A stretch of 64,000 bases of DNA from SCBR16-9 sp964537975 (GTDB taxonomy: Bacteria > Hydrogenedentota > Hydrogenedentia > Hydrogenedentales > SCBR16-9), in the NCBI GenBank assembly GCA_964537975.1, contig CAZIDP010000019.1, positions 1-64,000 of the forward strand. The letters are read 5' to 3'. Within the stretch, counting starts at the first letter, position 1. Each line of letters begins with the position of its first letter. Made by a program: the position numbers and the translations under genes. Of this stretch, positions 1-8,856 are shown piece by piece. The notes beneath the pieces are model-generated. The model was not told where the DNA came from. It ran no database searches and saw only the letters and a list, made by a program, of their open reading frames with translations.

Positions 1-1
1 G

Positions 2-895
2 GAAATAGAAACCCTGTCTGATGGTCATATGTCTGAAGGCGTCGATGTACGCATTAACAAAAGAATCCTGGACTACGATCTGCTATGTGTGGTCGGGCCA
101 GTTTTCCCACATGAAGTCGTTGGGTTCAGTGGTGGGAACAAGTATTTTTTCCCTGGCATCTCCGGACCAGAAATCTTGAACCTCTTCCATTGGCTGGGAG
201 CACTTATTACCAACTATGCCATCAACGGAACCAAGAATACACCGGTACGTCGTGTCGTAGACCGTGCCGCAGCTATGATACCTGTAGATAAATTTTGTTT
301 CTGCCTGACGGTGGTGGGGCATGAAACCCATGCACTGTTTTTTGGAAGTCCCGAAGGAGCCTGGAACGCGGCCGCAGACTTGTCAAAAGAAAAGCATATC
401 CGATACAAGGACAGGCCTTTCAAGAGTGTGCTGGCCATGGCGCCACCTATGTATGATGATATCTGGGTTGCAGGTAAATGCATGTATAAACTGGAACCCG
501 TTGTTGCCGATGGCGGTGAACTGATTATTTATGCTCCGCACATCAAAGATATCAGCTTTACTCATGACAAGCATATTCGCAGCATTGGATACCATGTGCG
601 TGATTATTTTGTTGCGCAGATGGAGAAGTTCCTGGATGTACCGCGAGGGATTCTTGCGCATTCCACCCATGTTCGCGGCATGGGTACGTTTCTGGATGGA
701 CTGGAAACACCACGGGTACAGGTAACACTGGCTACGCAGATACCTGAAGCGGATTGTACTGCGATCAATCTGGGTTACCGCAACCCAGCCACAATCAATC
801 CGGAGGATTGGCGTGATAAAGAAGAGGAGGGAATGCTCCTTGTTCAGAATGCTGGTGAAATTTTATATCATTTAAAATCGCATGGTCCGACCTGA
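2..895 (+). CDS. LarA-like nickel-pincer racemase/epimerase, 5' truncated by the window edge
   Basis: The frame is open from base 2, so the real start lies outside the window; an internal ATG at 29 is not the start. The protein belongs to the lactate racemase (LarA, DUF2088) family, which uses a nickel-pincer nucleotide bound covalently to a lysine to racemise or epimerise 2-hydroxyacids. The core HEVVGFSGGNK is present, and a further His follows 16 residues after the Lys. The spacing His-10-Lys-16-His equals that of His174, Lys184 and His200 of Lactiplantibacillus LarA, so cofactor ligands look intact. The missing N-terminal part would hold the other catalytic His. The C-terminal half matches family length. 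No larB, larC or larE (cofactor synthesis) is in the window, but a nickel ECF importer is present at 18.0-21.6 kb. Family assignment is firm; the substrate is unknown. Confidence 0.85.
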   Translation, partial: EIETLSDGHMSEGVDVRINKRILDYDLLCVVGPVFPHEVVGFSGGNKYFFPGISGPEILNLFHWLGALITNYAINGTKNTPVRRVVDRAAAMIPVDKFCFCLTVVGHETHALFFGSPEGAWNAAADLSKEKHIRYKDRPFKSVLAMAPPMYDDIWVAGKCMYKLEPVVADGGELIIYAPHIKDISFTHDKHIRSIGYHVRDYFVAQMEKFLDVPRGILAHSTHVRGMGTFLDGLETPRVQVTLATQIPEADCTAINLGYRNPATINPEDWRDKEEEGMLLVQNAGEILYHLKSHGPT

Positions 896-964
896 CAAAA
901 CACCTGACAAATAATCTGTGACCACATAATGTCCTACAGTATATTGCGCTTGATACAATCTAAA

Positions 965-1594
965 ATGAATTCTAAACTAAAATTGCTTCCTGCATTGACA
1001 GCATGTATTTTGTTCATTGCGGGTTGTTATGATACGGAACGCACCTTTGAAGCCCAGGCATATAAAAGGTATTCGGTAGAACAAAATGAGGCTGCGGTGT
1101 CCGCGTTACGTTCGGGTGATATAGACGCCGCGTTAACGTATGCGACGAATGCGGTTGAACATGATCCCGAATTTGCGCCCGCACATATCAACAAGGCATT
1201 AATTTTGGCGCGGTTGGGACGCACTGCTGAAGCGATTGAGGTACTGGACAAGTGCATAGAAATTGCTCCTGATTTGGCTCAAGCCTACTTATTACGGGGG
1301 ATTTTCTTTGAAAGAGACGACCATCAAGGCAAGGCCAGAGAATCATACAGTGAGGCTATTCGCCACATCGATTTAGCGGCAGCAATAGCCGAAGGCCAAA
1401 TTAACCTGGCAATACAGGAGGCCATTGCGCGTTATCTGCGAGACGGTACCGTCGGTGGGTTAAAGTCTTTGAATGCGTTACTGACTGCATTTCCGGAAAA
1501 CCACCCGGCACGCATGGCAAGGGACCGTATGGTGGCCAATGATCGAGAATATTTTATGCGCTGGGCCACAGCACCGAATATAAATGAAGATTGA
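965..1594 (+). CDS. TPR-repeat lipoprotein
   Basis: The product is a 209-residue exported lipoprotein with tetratricopeptide repeats. I chose the ATG at 965 over the one at 929 because it gives a compact type II signal peptide: a Lys-rich start, a hydrophobic core and the lipobox FIAGC with Cys at residue 21. Neither start has a clear Shine-Dalgarno sequence. The mature part carries two to three TPR-like helix pairs of the form A..N.A..L...G...EA, roughly residues 42-135, followed by a helical tail. TPR lipoproteins usually act as protein-protein scaffolds in the periplasm; the partner is unknown. It lies between the LarA-like gene and the phosphofructokinase, about 70 bases after the former, and may be cotranscribed with it. 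Confidence 0.75.
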   Translation: MNSKLKLLPALTACILFIAGCYDTERTFEAQAYKRYSVEQNEAAVSALRSGDIDAALTYATNAVEHDPEFAPAHINKALILARLGRTAEAIEVLDKCIEIAPDLAQAYLLRGIFFERDDHQGKARESYSEAIRHIDLAAAIAEGQINLAIQEAIARYLRDGTVGGLKSLNALLTAFPENHPARMARDRMVANDREYFMRWATAPNINED

Positions 1595-1723
1595 CAGACA
1601 CCTATGATGTTGTAATAATTACTATTATTCAGGATAAATCAAACAATAAAACAGTCAGTATTGTAGTTAGAAGCGCAGACCACAGCGTGGTCTACAGCGT
1701 GGTCTACAAGAGAGGAACCATTC

Positions 1724-3010
1724 ATGCCAGGAAACGTCATTGTCGCACAATCCGGTGGGCCAAGCCCCGTCATCAACAGCTCATTGCGTGGTGTCGTAGA
1801 GACATGCGGTATGTTCCCCGAAACATTCGGTACCGTATATGCCGGCTGGCATGGGATCGAAGGCGTATTGAAAGAGGAGCTGTTGAATCTCAGCGCACAG
1901 GAACCGGATGAGATCGCATTGCTTCGTTATACGCCAGCCGCAGGTTCTATCGGTACGTGCAGATACAAATTGAAAAATGATCAGCACGAAGATTTTCAAC
2001 GGGTTGTTGACGTGATGAAAGCGCACAACATTCGTTATTTCTTTTATAATGGTGGCAACGACTCGATGGACACCTGCCACAAAGTGGCACAAATTGCACA
2101 AGACCAGGGTCTGGACCTTATTGCTGTTGGTGTACCCAAGACCATTGACAACGATGTAGGCGACTCGGAATTCAAATTAATCGACCACACCCCCGGTTAT
2201 GGCAGCGTCGCGCGCTACTGGATGAGTATGGTGCAGAATGCCGATGAAGAAAATCGTGGTTCAAGCCCGGCAGACCCGGTATTGGTATTGCAAGCGATGG
2301 GGCGGAAGATTGGATTTATCCCGGCGGCCGCACGGCTTGCGGACCCCAATCGAGAAATGCCTTTACAAATTTATATGACAGAGTCCAAAGTTAGCCTGGA
2401 ACAATTGTGTGACAATGTTAACGATCAACTTCATCGCGATGGACGCTGCATAGTCGTGGTAAGTGAAGGTTTTGATGTCGGCGATTTCGGGCAAATCAAA
2501 GATTCATTTGGTCACACCAATTTTGGTGCTTCTGAAATCAGCGTAGCCCAGATCGTGGTAAATGCATTGAACCAGAAAGGGTTGGCAGCACGTGGGGCTG
2601 CTCGGGGCCAGGTACCGGGTACGGATCAGCGAGACACCAGCGCGTATGCATCCATCGTCGATCTGGACGAAGCTTACAAGGTGGGGCAAAAAGCCGTCGA
2701 GATCGCGGCTACCGGTGAAAATGGCTGGATGGCAACATTATTACGCCGTCCAGGGATTATCTATTCCGTAGACTACGACAAGGTACCGTTGGAGAAGGTG
2801 GCGAACTCTGAGCGAACCTTCCCGGAACAATGGATAACGTCTAATCGTATGGATGTGACAGATGAATTCGTACGGTACGCGCAACCACTTATAGGAGAAG
2901 ACTGGCCCAGTGTTCCGCTTGTTAATGGTCGCCAGCGCTTTACGCGGTTCAAGCCCATTTATGCAGACAAGAAGTTGCCAGCCTACACACTTCAGGCTGC
3001 CCGAAAATAA
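1724..3010 (+). CDS. pfp: PPi-type 6-phosphofructokinase (diphosphate-fructose-6-phosphate 1-phosphotransferase)
   Basis: Phosphorylates fructose 6-phosphate to the 1,6-bisphosphate in glycolysis; with pyrophosphate as donor the reaction is reversible. The 428-residue protein opens with a phosphate-binding Gly-rich segment (VAQSGGPSPVIN). The donor-site motifs are GGNDS near residue 110 and PKTIDND near 140. In the family, Gly at the second variable position of GGDGS and PGTIDND go with ATP use, while Asp there and Lys in PKTIDND go with PPi; this protein has the PPi-type residues, although the usual preceding Asp is Asn. A good Shine-Dalgarno (GAGAGG) precedes the ATG. Next comes 6-phosphogluconate dehydrogenase, so the pair covers the glycolysis/pentose phosphate branch point. 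Donor specificity is inferred from residues only. Confidence 0.88.
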   Translation: MPGNVIVAQSGGPSPVINSSLRGVVETCGMFPETFGTVYAGWHGIEGVLKEELLNLSAQEPDEIALLRYTPAAGSIGTCRYKLKNDQHEDFQRVVDVMKAHNIRYFFYNGGNDSMDTCHKVAQIAQDQGLDLIAVGVPKTIDNDVGDSEFKLIDHTPGYGSVARYWMSMVQNADEENRGSSPADPVLVLQAMGRKIGFIPAAARLADPNREMPLQIYMTESKVSLEQLCDNVNDQLHRDGRCIVVVSEGFDVGDFGQIKDSFGHTNFGASEISVAQIVVNALNQKGLAARGAARGQVPGTDQRDTSAYASIVDLDEAYKVGQKAVEIAATGENGWMATLLRRPGIIYSVDYDKVPLEKVANSERTFPEQWITSNRMDVTDEFVRYAQPLIGEDWPSVPLVNGRQRFTRFKPIYADKKLPAYTLQAARK

Positions 3011-3099
3011 AAATACCTTTTAGGAACACAAGTGAATATCGCTATCACACCATAGACGATAGGTAACCTTGTTACAACCAACATGGAGAGTTACGTAAT

Positions 3100-4551
3100 A
3101 TGGCACAAATGGATATAGGTCTCATCGGCTTGGCCGTCATGGGTGAGAATCTCGTACTGAATATGGAAAGCCGCGGGTTTGGCGTCGCTGTGTATAATCG
3201 AACAGTCGACAAGGTCGATAACTTTGTCAATGGCCGGGGCAAGGGCAAAAATTTTGTAGGGTGCCACAGCATCGAGGCGCTTTGCGCCAATTTAAAGCGT
3301 CCCCGCAAAGTCATGATGCTGGTCAAAGCTGGAAAACCGGTAGATGATTTTATCGAGCAAATACTGCCTCACCTTGAACCGGGAGACATCATCATTGATG
3401 GTGGCAACAGCCATTTTCCAGATACCATACGGCGGTGCGAATATGTGGAATCCAAAGGATTTCTTTACATTGGAACCGGAGTAAGCGGCGGTGAAGAAGG
3501 TGCCTTGCTTGGCCCCTCTATCATGCCAGGTGGTTCACCCGCAGCCTGGGAACATGTAAAACCGATATTCCAGGCTATTGCCGCCAAGACAGATGACGGT
3601 ACTCCCTGCTGTGACTGGGTAGGAGAAGGCGGTGCCGGACATTTCGTCAAAATGGTACATAATGGGATCGAGTATGGCGATATGCAGATGATCTGCGAAG
3701 CCTATCAATTAATGCGTGCTGGTCTCGATATGGACAATGACGCGATGCACCAGGTCTTCAAGGGATGGAACGAAGGTGAGCTGGACTCCTACCTGATCGA
3801 AATCACCAGAGACATCTTGGGGTATAAAGATGATGAAGGCAACCACGTGGTAGACCTTATCCTCGATACTGCCGGGCAGAAAGGCACTGGAAAATGGACC
3901 GCGGTTACCGCGTTGGATCAGGGACAACCTCTGACACTTATCGGTGAGGCTGTGTTCGCGCGCTGTTTATCTGCATTGAAAGACGAACGGGTTTCTGCGT
4001 CCAAAGTCCTGAAGGGACAAACCGATGCATTCTCTGGAGACAAGACTGCTTTCATCAATGATCTGCGCCAAGCCCTCTATGCTTCCAAGATTGTGAGTTA
4101 TGCCCAAGGCTATCAATTGATGCGCTCGGCTGCTGATGAATACGGCTGGAAGTTAAATAATGGTGCCATCGCCATGATGTGGCGGGGTGGCTGCATCATC
4201 CGCTCGGTGTTCCTGGGTAAAATCAAAGATGCTTTTGACGAGAATCCGGATCTGGTTAACTTGATGCTGGACCCCTTCTTTGCCAACGCCTTACAGCAAG
4301 CACAGCTTGCCTGGCGACGCGTTGTCAGCACAGCAACCCTGTTGGGTATCCCTGTACCAGCCATGAGTTCTGCTCTGGCATATTTTGATGGCTATCGTTC
4401 CGAACGTTTGCCTGCGAATCTACTCCAGGCCCAACGGGACTACTTTGGCGCGCATACCTATGAACGTGTAGACAAGCCGCGTGGTGAATTTTTCCATACC
4501 AATTGGACCGGTCGGGGTGGTGACACCGCCGCATCCACATACATTGTGTAA
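3100..4551 (+). CDS. gnd: 6-phosphogluconate dehydrogenase, decarboxylating (NADP)
   Basis: Oxidative decarboxylation of 6-phosphogluconate to ribulose 5-phosphate with formation of NADPH, the last oxidative step of the pentose phosphate pathway, in the cytoplasm. The 483 residues fit the long (E. coli-type) family. The N-terminal Rossmann domain has GLAVMGENL, then NRT, whose Arg contacts the NADP 2'-phosphate. GGNSHFPDT and the signature GHFVKMVHNGIEYGDMQ carry the catalytic Lys and substrate-binding Asn. The all-helical C-terminal half is complete. The start has a GGAGAG ribosome binding site. It sits 89 bases after the phosphofructokinase and is followed by a hairpin at 4617-4663. Confidence 0.97.
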   Translation: MAQMDIGLIGLAVMGENLVLNMESRGFGVAVYNRTVDKVDNFVNGRGKGKNFVGCHSIEALCANLKRPRKVMMLVKAGKPVDDFIEQILPHLEPGDIIIDGGNSHFPDTIRRCEYVESKGFLYIGTGVSGGEEGALLGPSIMPGGSPAAWEHVKPIFQAIAAKTDDGTPCCDWVGEGGAGHFVKMVHNGIEYGDMQMICEAYQLMRAGLDMDNDAMHQVFKGWNEGELDSYLIEITRDILGYKDDEGNHVVDLILDTAGQKGTGKWTAVTALDQGQPLTLIGEAVFARCLSALKDERVSASKVLKGQTDAFSGDKTAFINDLRQALYASKIVSYAQGYQLMRSAADEYGWKLNNGAIAMMWRGGCIIRSVFLGKIKDAFDENPDLVNLMLDPFFANALQQAQLAWRRVVSTATLLGIPVPAMSSALAYFDGYRSERLPANLLQAQRDYFGAHTYERVDKPRGEFFHTNWTGRGGDTAASTYIV

Positions 4552-4616
4552 GCTACTTTTTTTAGAATATCAAGATTGAATTCACCATAGATAACCGATG
4601 AATTCAAAACGAAAAT

Positions 4617-4663
4617 AAGAGAGAATCCAGAAAATCCGGATTACGGATGCGGGTTCTCTCTTT
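4617..4663 (+). terminator. Two-tier hairpin after gnd, probable terminator
   Basis: An outer stem pairs AAGAGAGAATCC (4617-4628) with GGTTCTCTCTT (4652-4662), leaving one bulged T. An inner stem pairs ATCCG with CGGAT (4634-4638/4644-4648). The downstream bases are T-rich but interrupted (TTTGTGTTCTGTTT), so termination may be partial. It lies between gnd and the YcxB-like gene. Confidence 0.6.
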
Positions 4664-4696
4664 GTGTTCTGTTTATAGGGCTTTTTTTGTTATTCT

Positions 4697-5257
4697 ATGC
4701 AGATTATGGATTTCAAGGTGCTTGTACAACTGACACCAGATGACTTTATGGCCTGGTTACGTCATTATTTTTTATGTATGCCCCAGGGCAGACGGCGATC
4801 TCTATTGTTCCTGACTGGTGCATTACTGGCCTATATCCTTTTTATGATACATGAATTTCGTGCGGACTCATACGAAGGTTTGTTTGTTATTTACCTTGCA
4901 TCCTCATTTCTCGTGTTGGCCATTGCATTCATAACCTTGCTTTGGGCTTTTTCAACTTTGCTTACACAAATACTGTTGAAGTTCACAGCACGCAAAGTAT
5001 TGCTTGATCCTGTCACGTACTTCTTTACACCAGAATCAATACGGGTGCTGTCTCCTTCCGGTCAGGGAAAAATACCCTGGAAACTGGTTCGTGGCTGGGA
5101 GGAATCTAATAGACATGTTTTTTTATATCTGGGTGGAATCAGTGCCATCATCCTGCCAAAAGACAAAATTGACGACGCTGATGCCCTGCGTGACTCGGTG
5201 CTTAAATTGGTGCGAAGAAATCACTCTACGCGCCGCTCAATAAACCAACCAACATAG
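4697..5257 (+). CDS. YcxB-like membrane protein
   Basis: A 186-residue protein with a short cytoplasmic N-terminal stretch, two adjacent hydrophobic helices (about residues 36-55 and 65-95) and a C-terminal PH-like domain rich in beta structure. The order (two transmembrane helices, then a segment of the type YFFTPESIRVLSPSGQGKIPW...) matches the YcxB-like family (PF14317). Its function is unknown. A second in-frame ATG at 4706 is an equally possible start. It stands between gnd and a 2-hydroxyacid dehydrogenase, with 34 bases to the latter, and could be cotranscribed with it. Family assignment is by pattern; no catalytic motif is visible. Confidence 0.6.
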   Translation: MQIMDFKVLVQLTPDDFMAWLRHYFLCMPQGRRRSLLFLTGALLAYILFMIHEFRADSYEGLFVIYLASSFLVLAIAFITLLWAFSTLLTQILLKFTARKVLLDPVTYFFTPESIRVLSPSGQGKIPWKLVRGWEESNRHVFLYLGGISAIILPKDKIDDADALRDSVLKLVRRNHSTRRSINQPT

Positions 5258-5291
5258 CGTTTATAAGAATACTTTTTCAGGAGTTTAAAGA

Positions 5292-6266
5292 TTGAGAATT
5301 TATGCTACAAGGCGATTACCCGGTTCCATCATGCAAACGATGAGCAATCGGTTTCAAGGCCATGATTTTGAATATAACCCGGAAGACGAACGATTGCCCC
5401 GCGACGTGCTGCTTGAAAAAATTCGTGGGTGCCACGCGGTCATGAGTATGTTGACGGACCGTGTCGATGAAGAATTTTTTGTCGAAGCTGGCCCACAACT
5501 CATCGTAGTTTCCAATTTTGCGGTGGGATACGACAACATGGTACTGGAAGATGCAACGCGACATGGTGTCTACCTGACCAACACCCCCGATGTGTTGACG
5601 GAAACTACGGCCGACACCGCCTGGGCCTTACTTATGGCATCGGCAAGACGTCTGGGAGAAGCAGAACGTTTCATACGCTCAGGCGTCTGGAAACAATTTT
5701 CACCATCGTTATTGCTTGGGGTTGATGTCTGGGGAAAAACACTCGGTATTTTTGGGTATGGACGCATAGGCGCGGCAGTAGCACGACGCGCACAGGCTTT
5801 TAAAATGCGGGTGATTTACCACAAGCGCAATCGACTGTCTCAAGAAGAAGAAGTAGAGTGCAACCTGACCTATGTCGACAAGGACACATTACTCAAAGAA
5901 TCAGACTTTATATCAATTCACTGCCCGTTAACAGCAGAAACGCATCACGCATTCGGTGCAGAAGAATTTAAGACCATGCGAAGAAACGCAGTTCTTGTGA
6001 ATACGGCTAGAGGCCCTGTCGTTGATGAAGATGCGCTGGTGCATGCCCTGAAACACAATCTCCTGTTTGCTGCCGGACTCGATGTCTATGAAGAAGAGCC
6101 TAAAATCCACCCGGGTTTGCTGGAATGTGAGAATGCGTTCCTGATTCCACATCTTGGCAGTGCAACCCAGGATACACGTGATCGCATGGCTGAAGCGGTG
6201 ATGAACAATATCTGTGCCGCGCTGGAAGGCAGGCAACCACCGAATTTACTGAACAAAATGTCATGA
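5292..6266 (+). CDS. D-isomer-specific 2-hydroxyacid dehydrogenase (glyoxylate/hydroxypyruvate reductase-like)
   Basis: An NAD(P)-dependent reductase of 2-oxoacids such as glyoxylate or hydroxypyruvate. The start is a TTG at 5292, supported by AGGAG 8 bases upstream and by alignment of MRIYATRRLPG to the family N-terminus. The 324 residues hold a split catalytic domain around a Rossmann fold (GIFGYGRIGAAVA, near residue 155). The catalytic triad is visible: Arg in NTARGPVVDE, Glu in DVYEEEP and His in IPHLGSAT. Length and motifs are normal. The exact substrate cannot be told; absence of a C-terminal ACT domain argues against phosphoglycerate dehydrogenase of the SerA type. Confidence 0.93.
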   Translation: MRIYATRRLPGSIMQTMSNRFQGHDFEYNPEDERLPRDVLLEKIRGCHAVMSMLTDRVDEEFFVEAGPQLIVVSNFAVGYDNMVLEDATRHGVYLTNTPDVLTETTADTAWALLMASARRLGEAERFIRSGVWKQFSPSLLLGVDVWGKTLGIFGYGRIGAAVARRAQAFKMRVIYHKRNRLSQEEEVECNLTYVDKDTLLKESDFISIHCPLTAETHHAFGAEEFKTMRRNAVLVNTARGPVVDEDALVHALKHNLLFAAGLDVYEEEPKIHPGLLECENAFLIPHLGSATQDTRDRMAEAVMNNICAALEGRQPPNLLNKMS

Positions 6267-6373
6267 GAATTCAGGTCAAATTTGTCGCTTGCTCTGGGAT
6301 GAAATCCCCCTGCTGACACGTTATCTTGTTATATGGCTATTAATTGAAAACCATACAACAAGGAGCCCAATGA

Positions 6374-7165
6374 ATGACAAGCAAAATAATGCAATGTGGC
6401 ATATTGATGACTTTTTTACTGATTACGGGCAACGCGGCTTTTGCCCTGGAAGTATCTACAGTGGAGTACGATGCCAGGGGCGACGTTTTGGAAGGTTACC
6501 TGGCATTTGATGCATCCAGGGAAGGCAGACTTCCCGCTGTAATTGTGGTTCATGAATGGTGGGGCCTTGATGATCATGCACGAAAAGCAGCAGACCGGTT
6601 GGCAGCCTTGGGTTATGTTGCTTTTGCTCTGGATATGTACGGAAAAGGGTACCACACCAGCGACCCCGCACAAGCCGGGGAGTGGGCAGGCTCAATACGC
6701 AACCGTCCTGGTATTGCCAAGTCCCGATTTGAAGCTGCCATTGAAGTACTTAAAGTACATGATAAAGTAGATCCGGATCGTGTAGCGGCAATGGGCTATT
6801 GTTTTGGCGGCACGGTAGTGCTTGAAATGGCCCGCATGGGTGTTGATCTGAAAGGTGTTGTCAGCTTTCATGGTGGACTTGGCAGCAATGTCCCTGACAG
6901 TGAATACAACCTGAAGAGCAAAGTACTCGTATTACACGGAGCAGAGGATCCACTGGTGCCTGACAGCGAAGTCGTCACCTTCATCGGTGAGATGCGTAAA
7001 GCAGAAGCCGATTGGCAACTTGTGCATTATGGCGGCGCCTTACACAGTTTCACCAATCCTGCTGCCGATTATTACGGCATGGATGCAACTGCGTATGATC
7101 CGGATGCCGACAAACGCTCGTGGGAAGCCATGAAAACTTTTTTGCAAGAAGTGTTGTCTGATTGA
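6374..7165 (+). CDS. Exported dienelactone-hydrolase-family protein
   Basis: An alpha/beta hydrolase of 263 residues. An N-terminal signal peptide (hydrophobic residues 8-24, likely cut after AFA) sends it to the periplasm. The dienelactone hydrolase triad is visible: the nucleophile Cys in GYCFGG, Asp in HGAEDPLV and His in GGALHSF. The early motif VVHEWWGLDDHARK is typical of the family. Cytoplasmic relatives hydrolyse the enol-lactone of chloro-aromatic pathways; exported ones are mostly of unknown substrate. It is 107 bases after the dehydrogenase. Family sure, substrate unknown. Confidence 0.92.
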   Translation: MTSKIMQCGILMTFLLITGNAAFALEVSTVEYDARGDVLEGYLAFDASREGRLPAVIVVHEWWGLDDHARKAADRLAALGYVAFALDMYGKGYHTSDPAQAGEWAGSIRNRPGIAKSRFEAAIEVLKVHDKVDPDRVAAMGYCFGGTVVLEMARMGVDLKGVVSFHGGLGSNVPDSEYNLKSKVLVLHGAEDPLVPDSEVVTFIGEMRKAEADWQLVHYGGALHSFTNPAADYYGMDATAYDPDADKRSWEAMKTFLQEVLSD

Positions 7166-7332
7166 AGTGAATACAGATTTCATTGTCATTTCTCACAGGC
7201 AAAATCATCTCTCAACATTGACCTTTTGATGTGATGCTTTGTTCACGTTTTTCATGGTATTGCTTTGGTAATTGCGACTACCGCATAATATGGGCACAGT
7301 AACACTGAAAACAATTGGAGAACCGTTCATTA

Positions 7333-7617
7333 ATGTCAGAAGCACCTGTGGAACATAAAGAAGAGACTGACAAAGTTAAGGTGATTGATACGCAAAACAT
7401 ATCACCAGAAATCAACCACGCCACGGAGGTCACAAAGACTGTTGAAAAACCGCCATTGGCGCATGATGAAAGCATTTTCACCGAGCTGTGGGACTTCATG
7501 CGTGTACGGAAAAAATTCTGGCTAGCTCCAATTCTTATCGCACTGGTACTGTTGGGCATGTTGTTTTTCTTCGCTCAGACCGCAGGTGTGGTATCACCAT
7601 TTATTTACGCATTATAA
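7333..7617 (+). CDS. DUF5989-family single-pass membrane protein
   Basis: A 94-residue protein. I prefer the ATG at 7333 to an in-frame TTG at 7315, because GGAG at 7317-7320 then serves as ribosome binding site. About 48 hydrophilic, charged residues are followed by the DUF5989 signature (FTELWDFMRVRKKFWLAP) and one transmembrane helix ending in SPFIYAL. DUF5989 proteins (SxtN-like) normally follow an SxtJ-type protein and a carbamoyltransferase in a small cassette. Neither is here, so this copy is solitary and carries a long N-terminal extension. Function unknown. Confidence 0.78.
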   Translation: MSEAPVEHKEETDKVKVIDTQNISPEINHATEVTKTVEKPPLAHDESIFTELWDFMRVRKKFWLAPILIALVLLGMLFFFAQTAGVVSPFIYAL

Positions 7618-7938
7618 TAAAATATGTAATTGCATGATTAATAAAACCCCGGCTTGGCACATCAGATATCTCTGAAATCATGGTCGGGGTTTTGATGCAA
7701 ATAATACAAGATGACAACAACCCACTGCATCATGTATAATAGCAAGCAGGCTACAGTCAGGCCTGACGGCCCTGCCTCAACACAGGCTTAGTCAAGCACC
7801 TCCCGACGATTATTAAAAAAGAGAATAATAATTAGGGTAATAGCATCTACCCAATAGCAAGATTTTTGGTGTGATCCAGGCATTATCGCATTGCAACTCG
7901 CCTCAATCGCATTATTGATGTATCTATTGGAGGAAAAT
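7618..7938. other. Intergenic region between the DUF5989 gene and lipA
   Basis: About 320 bases without a convincing gene. It holds the terminator at 7643-7693 and a perfect 12-base palindrome GTCAGGCCTGAC (7756-7767). The lipA ribosome binding site (TTGGAGGA) is just before 7939. An upstream in-frame TTG at 7891 would extend lipA by 16 residues but has no ribosome binding site. Confidence 0.6.
7643..7694 (+). terminator. Rho-independent terminator after the DUF5989 gene
   Basis: AAAACCCCG (7643-7651) pairs perfectly with CGGGGTTTT (7685-7693), so the T run is part of the stem and the transcript ends in it. The A-rich left arm would also give a T run on the minus strand. Confidence 0.75.
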
Positions 7939-8847
7939 ATGCCTTCAAATAAAACAAGTAAAATACCATTTCCTGAATGGATTCGACGCCCTTGGCCCAA
8001 TGGAAAATCATTCCATGAGGTCAAAAACTTAATTGGTGACCTGGAATTACACACGGTATGCCAAAGCGCTCATTGTCCGAATCAAGCTGAATGCTGGAGC
8101 CGGCGCACCGCAACTTTCATGGTTATGGGCAACATCTGTACACGTCATTGTACTTATTGCGCGGTAAACAGTGGACGGCCTGGCGCTCTCGATACCGATG
8201 AGCCGGAAAAAATAGCCGAATCCATACTTCGACTTGGTTTACGGCATGCAGTGATTACTTCTGTCACCCGTGATGATCTTCCCGATGGTGGCGCTGCCCA
8301 TGTTGCCGCAACCATTCGTGCCATCAAAGCTACCTCGCCCGAAACAACCATTGAAGCATTGGTACAGGATTTCTGCGCAGACAAAAAAGCCATCCACATT
8401 GTGGTTGATGCCCGACCGGAAGTGTTCAGCCACAACATCGAAACGGTGGAGCGTATATTTCCAACCATACGAGACAGAAGATTTACCTACAGAAAATCGT
8501 TGGAAGTAATTCGTATTGCAAGAAAGCATGCACCGGAACGTTTCACGAAGTCAGCTTTCATGTTGGGCTGTGGTGAAACAGAAGATGATATAAAAATGAC
8601 GCTTGATGATTTGCTGGAAACAGGTTGTGACGCCGTAAGCATGGGACAATATCTGCAACCAACTCCCAAACATCATCCTGTTGTCGCATATGTTTCTCCC
8701 GAAAAATTCAAAGAATATGAGGAGCTAGCCTATACAATGGGTTTCGGATTTGCTATCGCCGGACCATTTGTCCGAAGTTCATACCGATCCGAAGCGTTAT
8801 TGGAATCGGAGTTCGCCAAAAGGCGACTGACCCAAACAGAAGGATAA
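7939..8847 (+). CDS. lipA: Lipoyl synthase
   Basis: Radical-SAM enzyme that inserts two sulfurs into protein-bound octanoyl groups to make lipoyl cofactor. The 302-residue reading starts at ATG 7939 behind TTGGAGGA. Both iron-sulfur sites are present: CQSAHCPNQAEC (the CX4CX5C auxiliary cluster) and CTRHCTYC (CX3CX2C, the SAM cluster). The C-terminal part has the conserved SMGQYLQPT...H and the FVRSSY Ser ligand motif. The next gene, 9 bases on, encodes a free lipoyl domain, and lipB lies at 14.5 kb, so the lipoylation route is complete here except for lipoylated dehydrogenase complexes. Confidence 0.97.
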   Translation: MPSNKTSKIPFPEWIRRPWPNGKSFHEVKNLIGDLELHTVCQSAHCPNQAECWSRRTATFMVMGNICTRHCTYCAVNSGRPGALDTDEPEKIAESILRLGLRHAVITSVTRDDLPDGGAAHVAATIRAIKATSPETTIEALVQDFCADKKAIHIVVDARPEVFSHNIETVERIFPTIRDRRFTYRKSLEVIRIARKHAPERFTKSAFMLGCGETEDDIKMTLDDLLETGCDAVSMGQYLQPTPKHHPVVAYVSPEKFKEYEELAYTMGFGFAIAGPFVRSSYRSEALLESEFAKRRLTQTEG

Positions 8848-8856
8848 TGTTACGAA

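Noticed and set aside
1681..1708. Short tandem repeat (ACAGCGTGGTCT twice) before the phosphofructokinase
   Set aside because: Only two copies and no palindrome; a regulatory role cannot be supported.
1591..1911. 106-codon open frame overlapping the start of the phosphofructokinase gene
   Set aside because: It overlaps a gene with clear motifs and a good ribosome binding site, and has Arg-rich patternless sequence.
7756..7767. Perfect 12-base palindrome GTCAGGCCTGAC before lipA
   Set aside because: It is far from the start codon, has no promoter next to it and may be chance; kept only as a note in the spacer entry.
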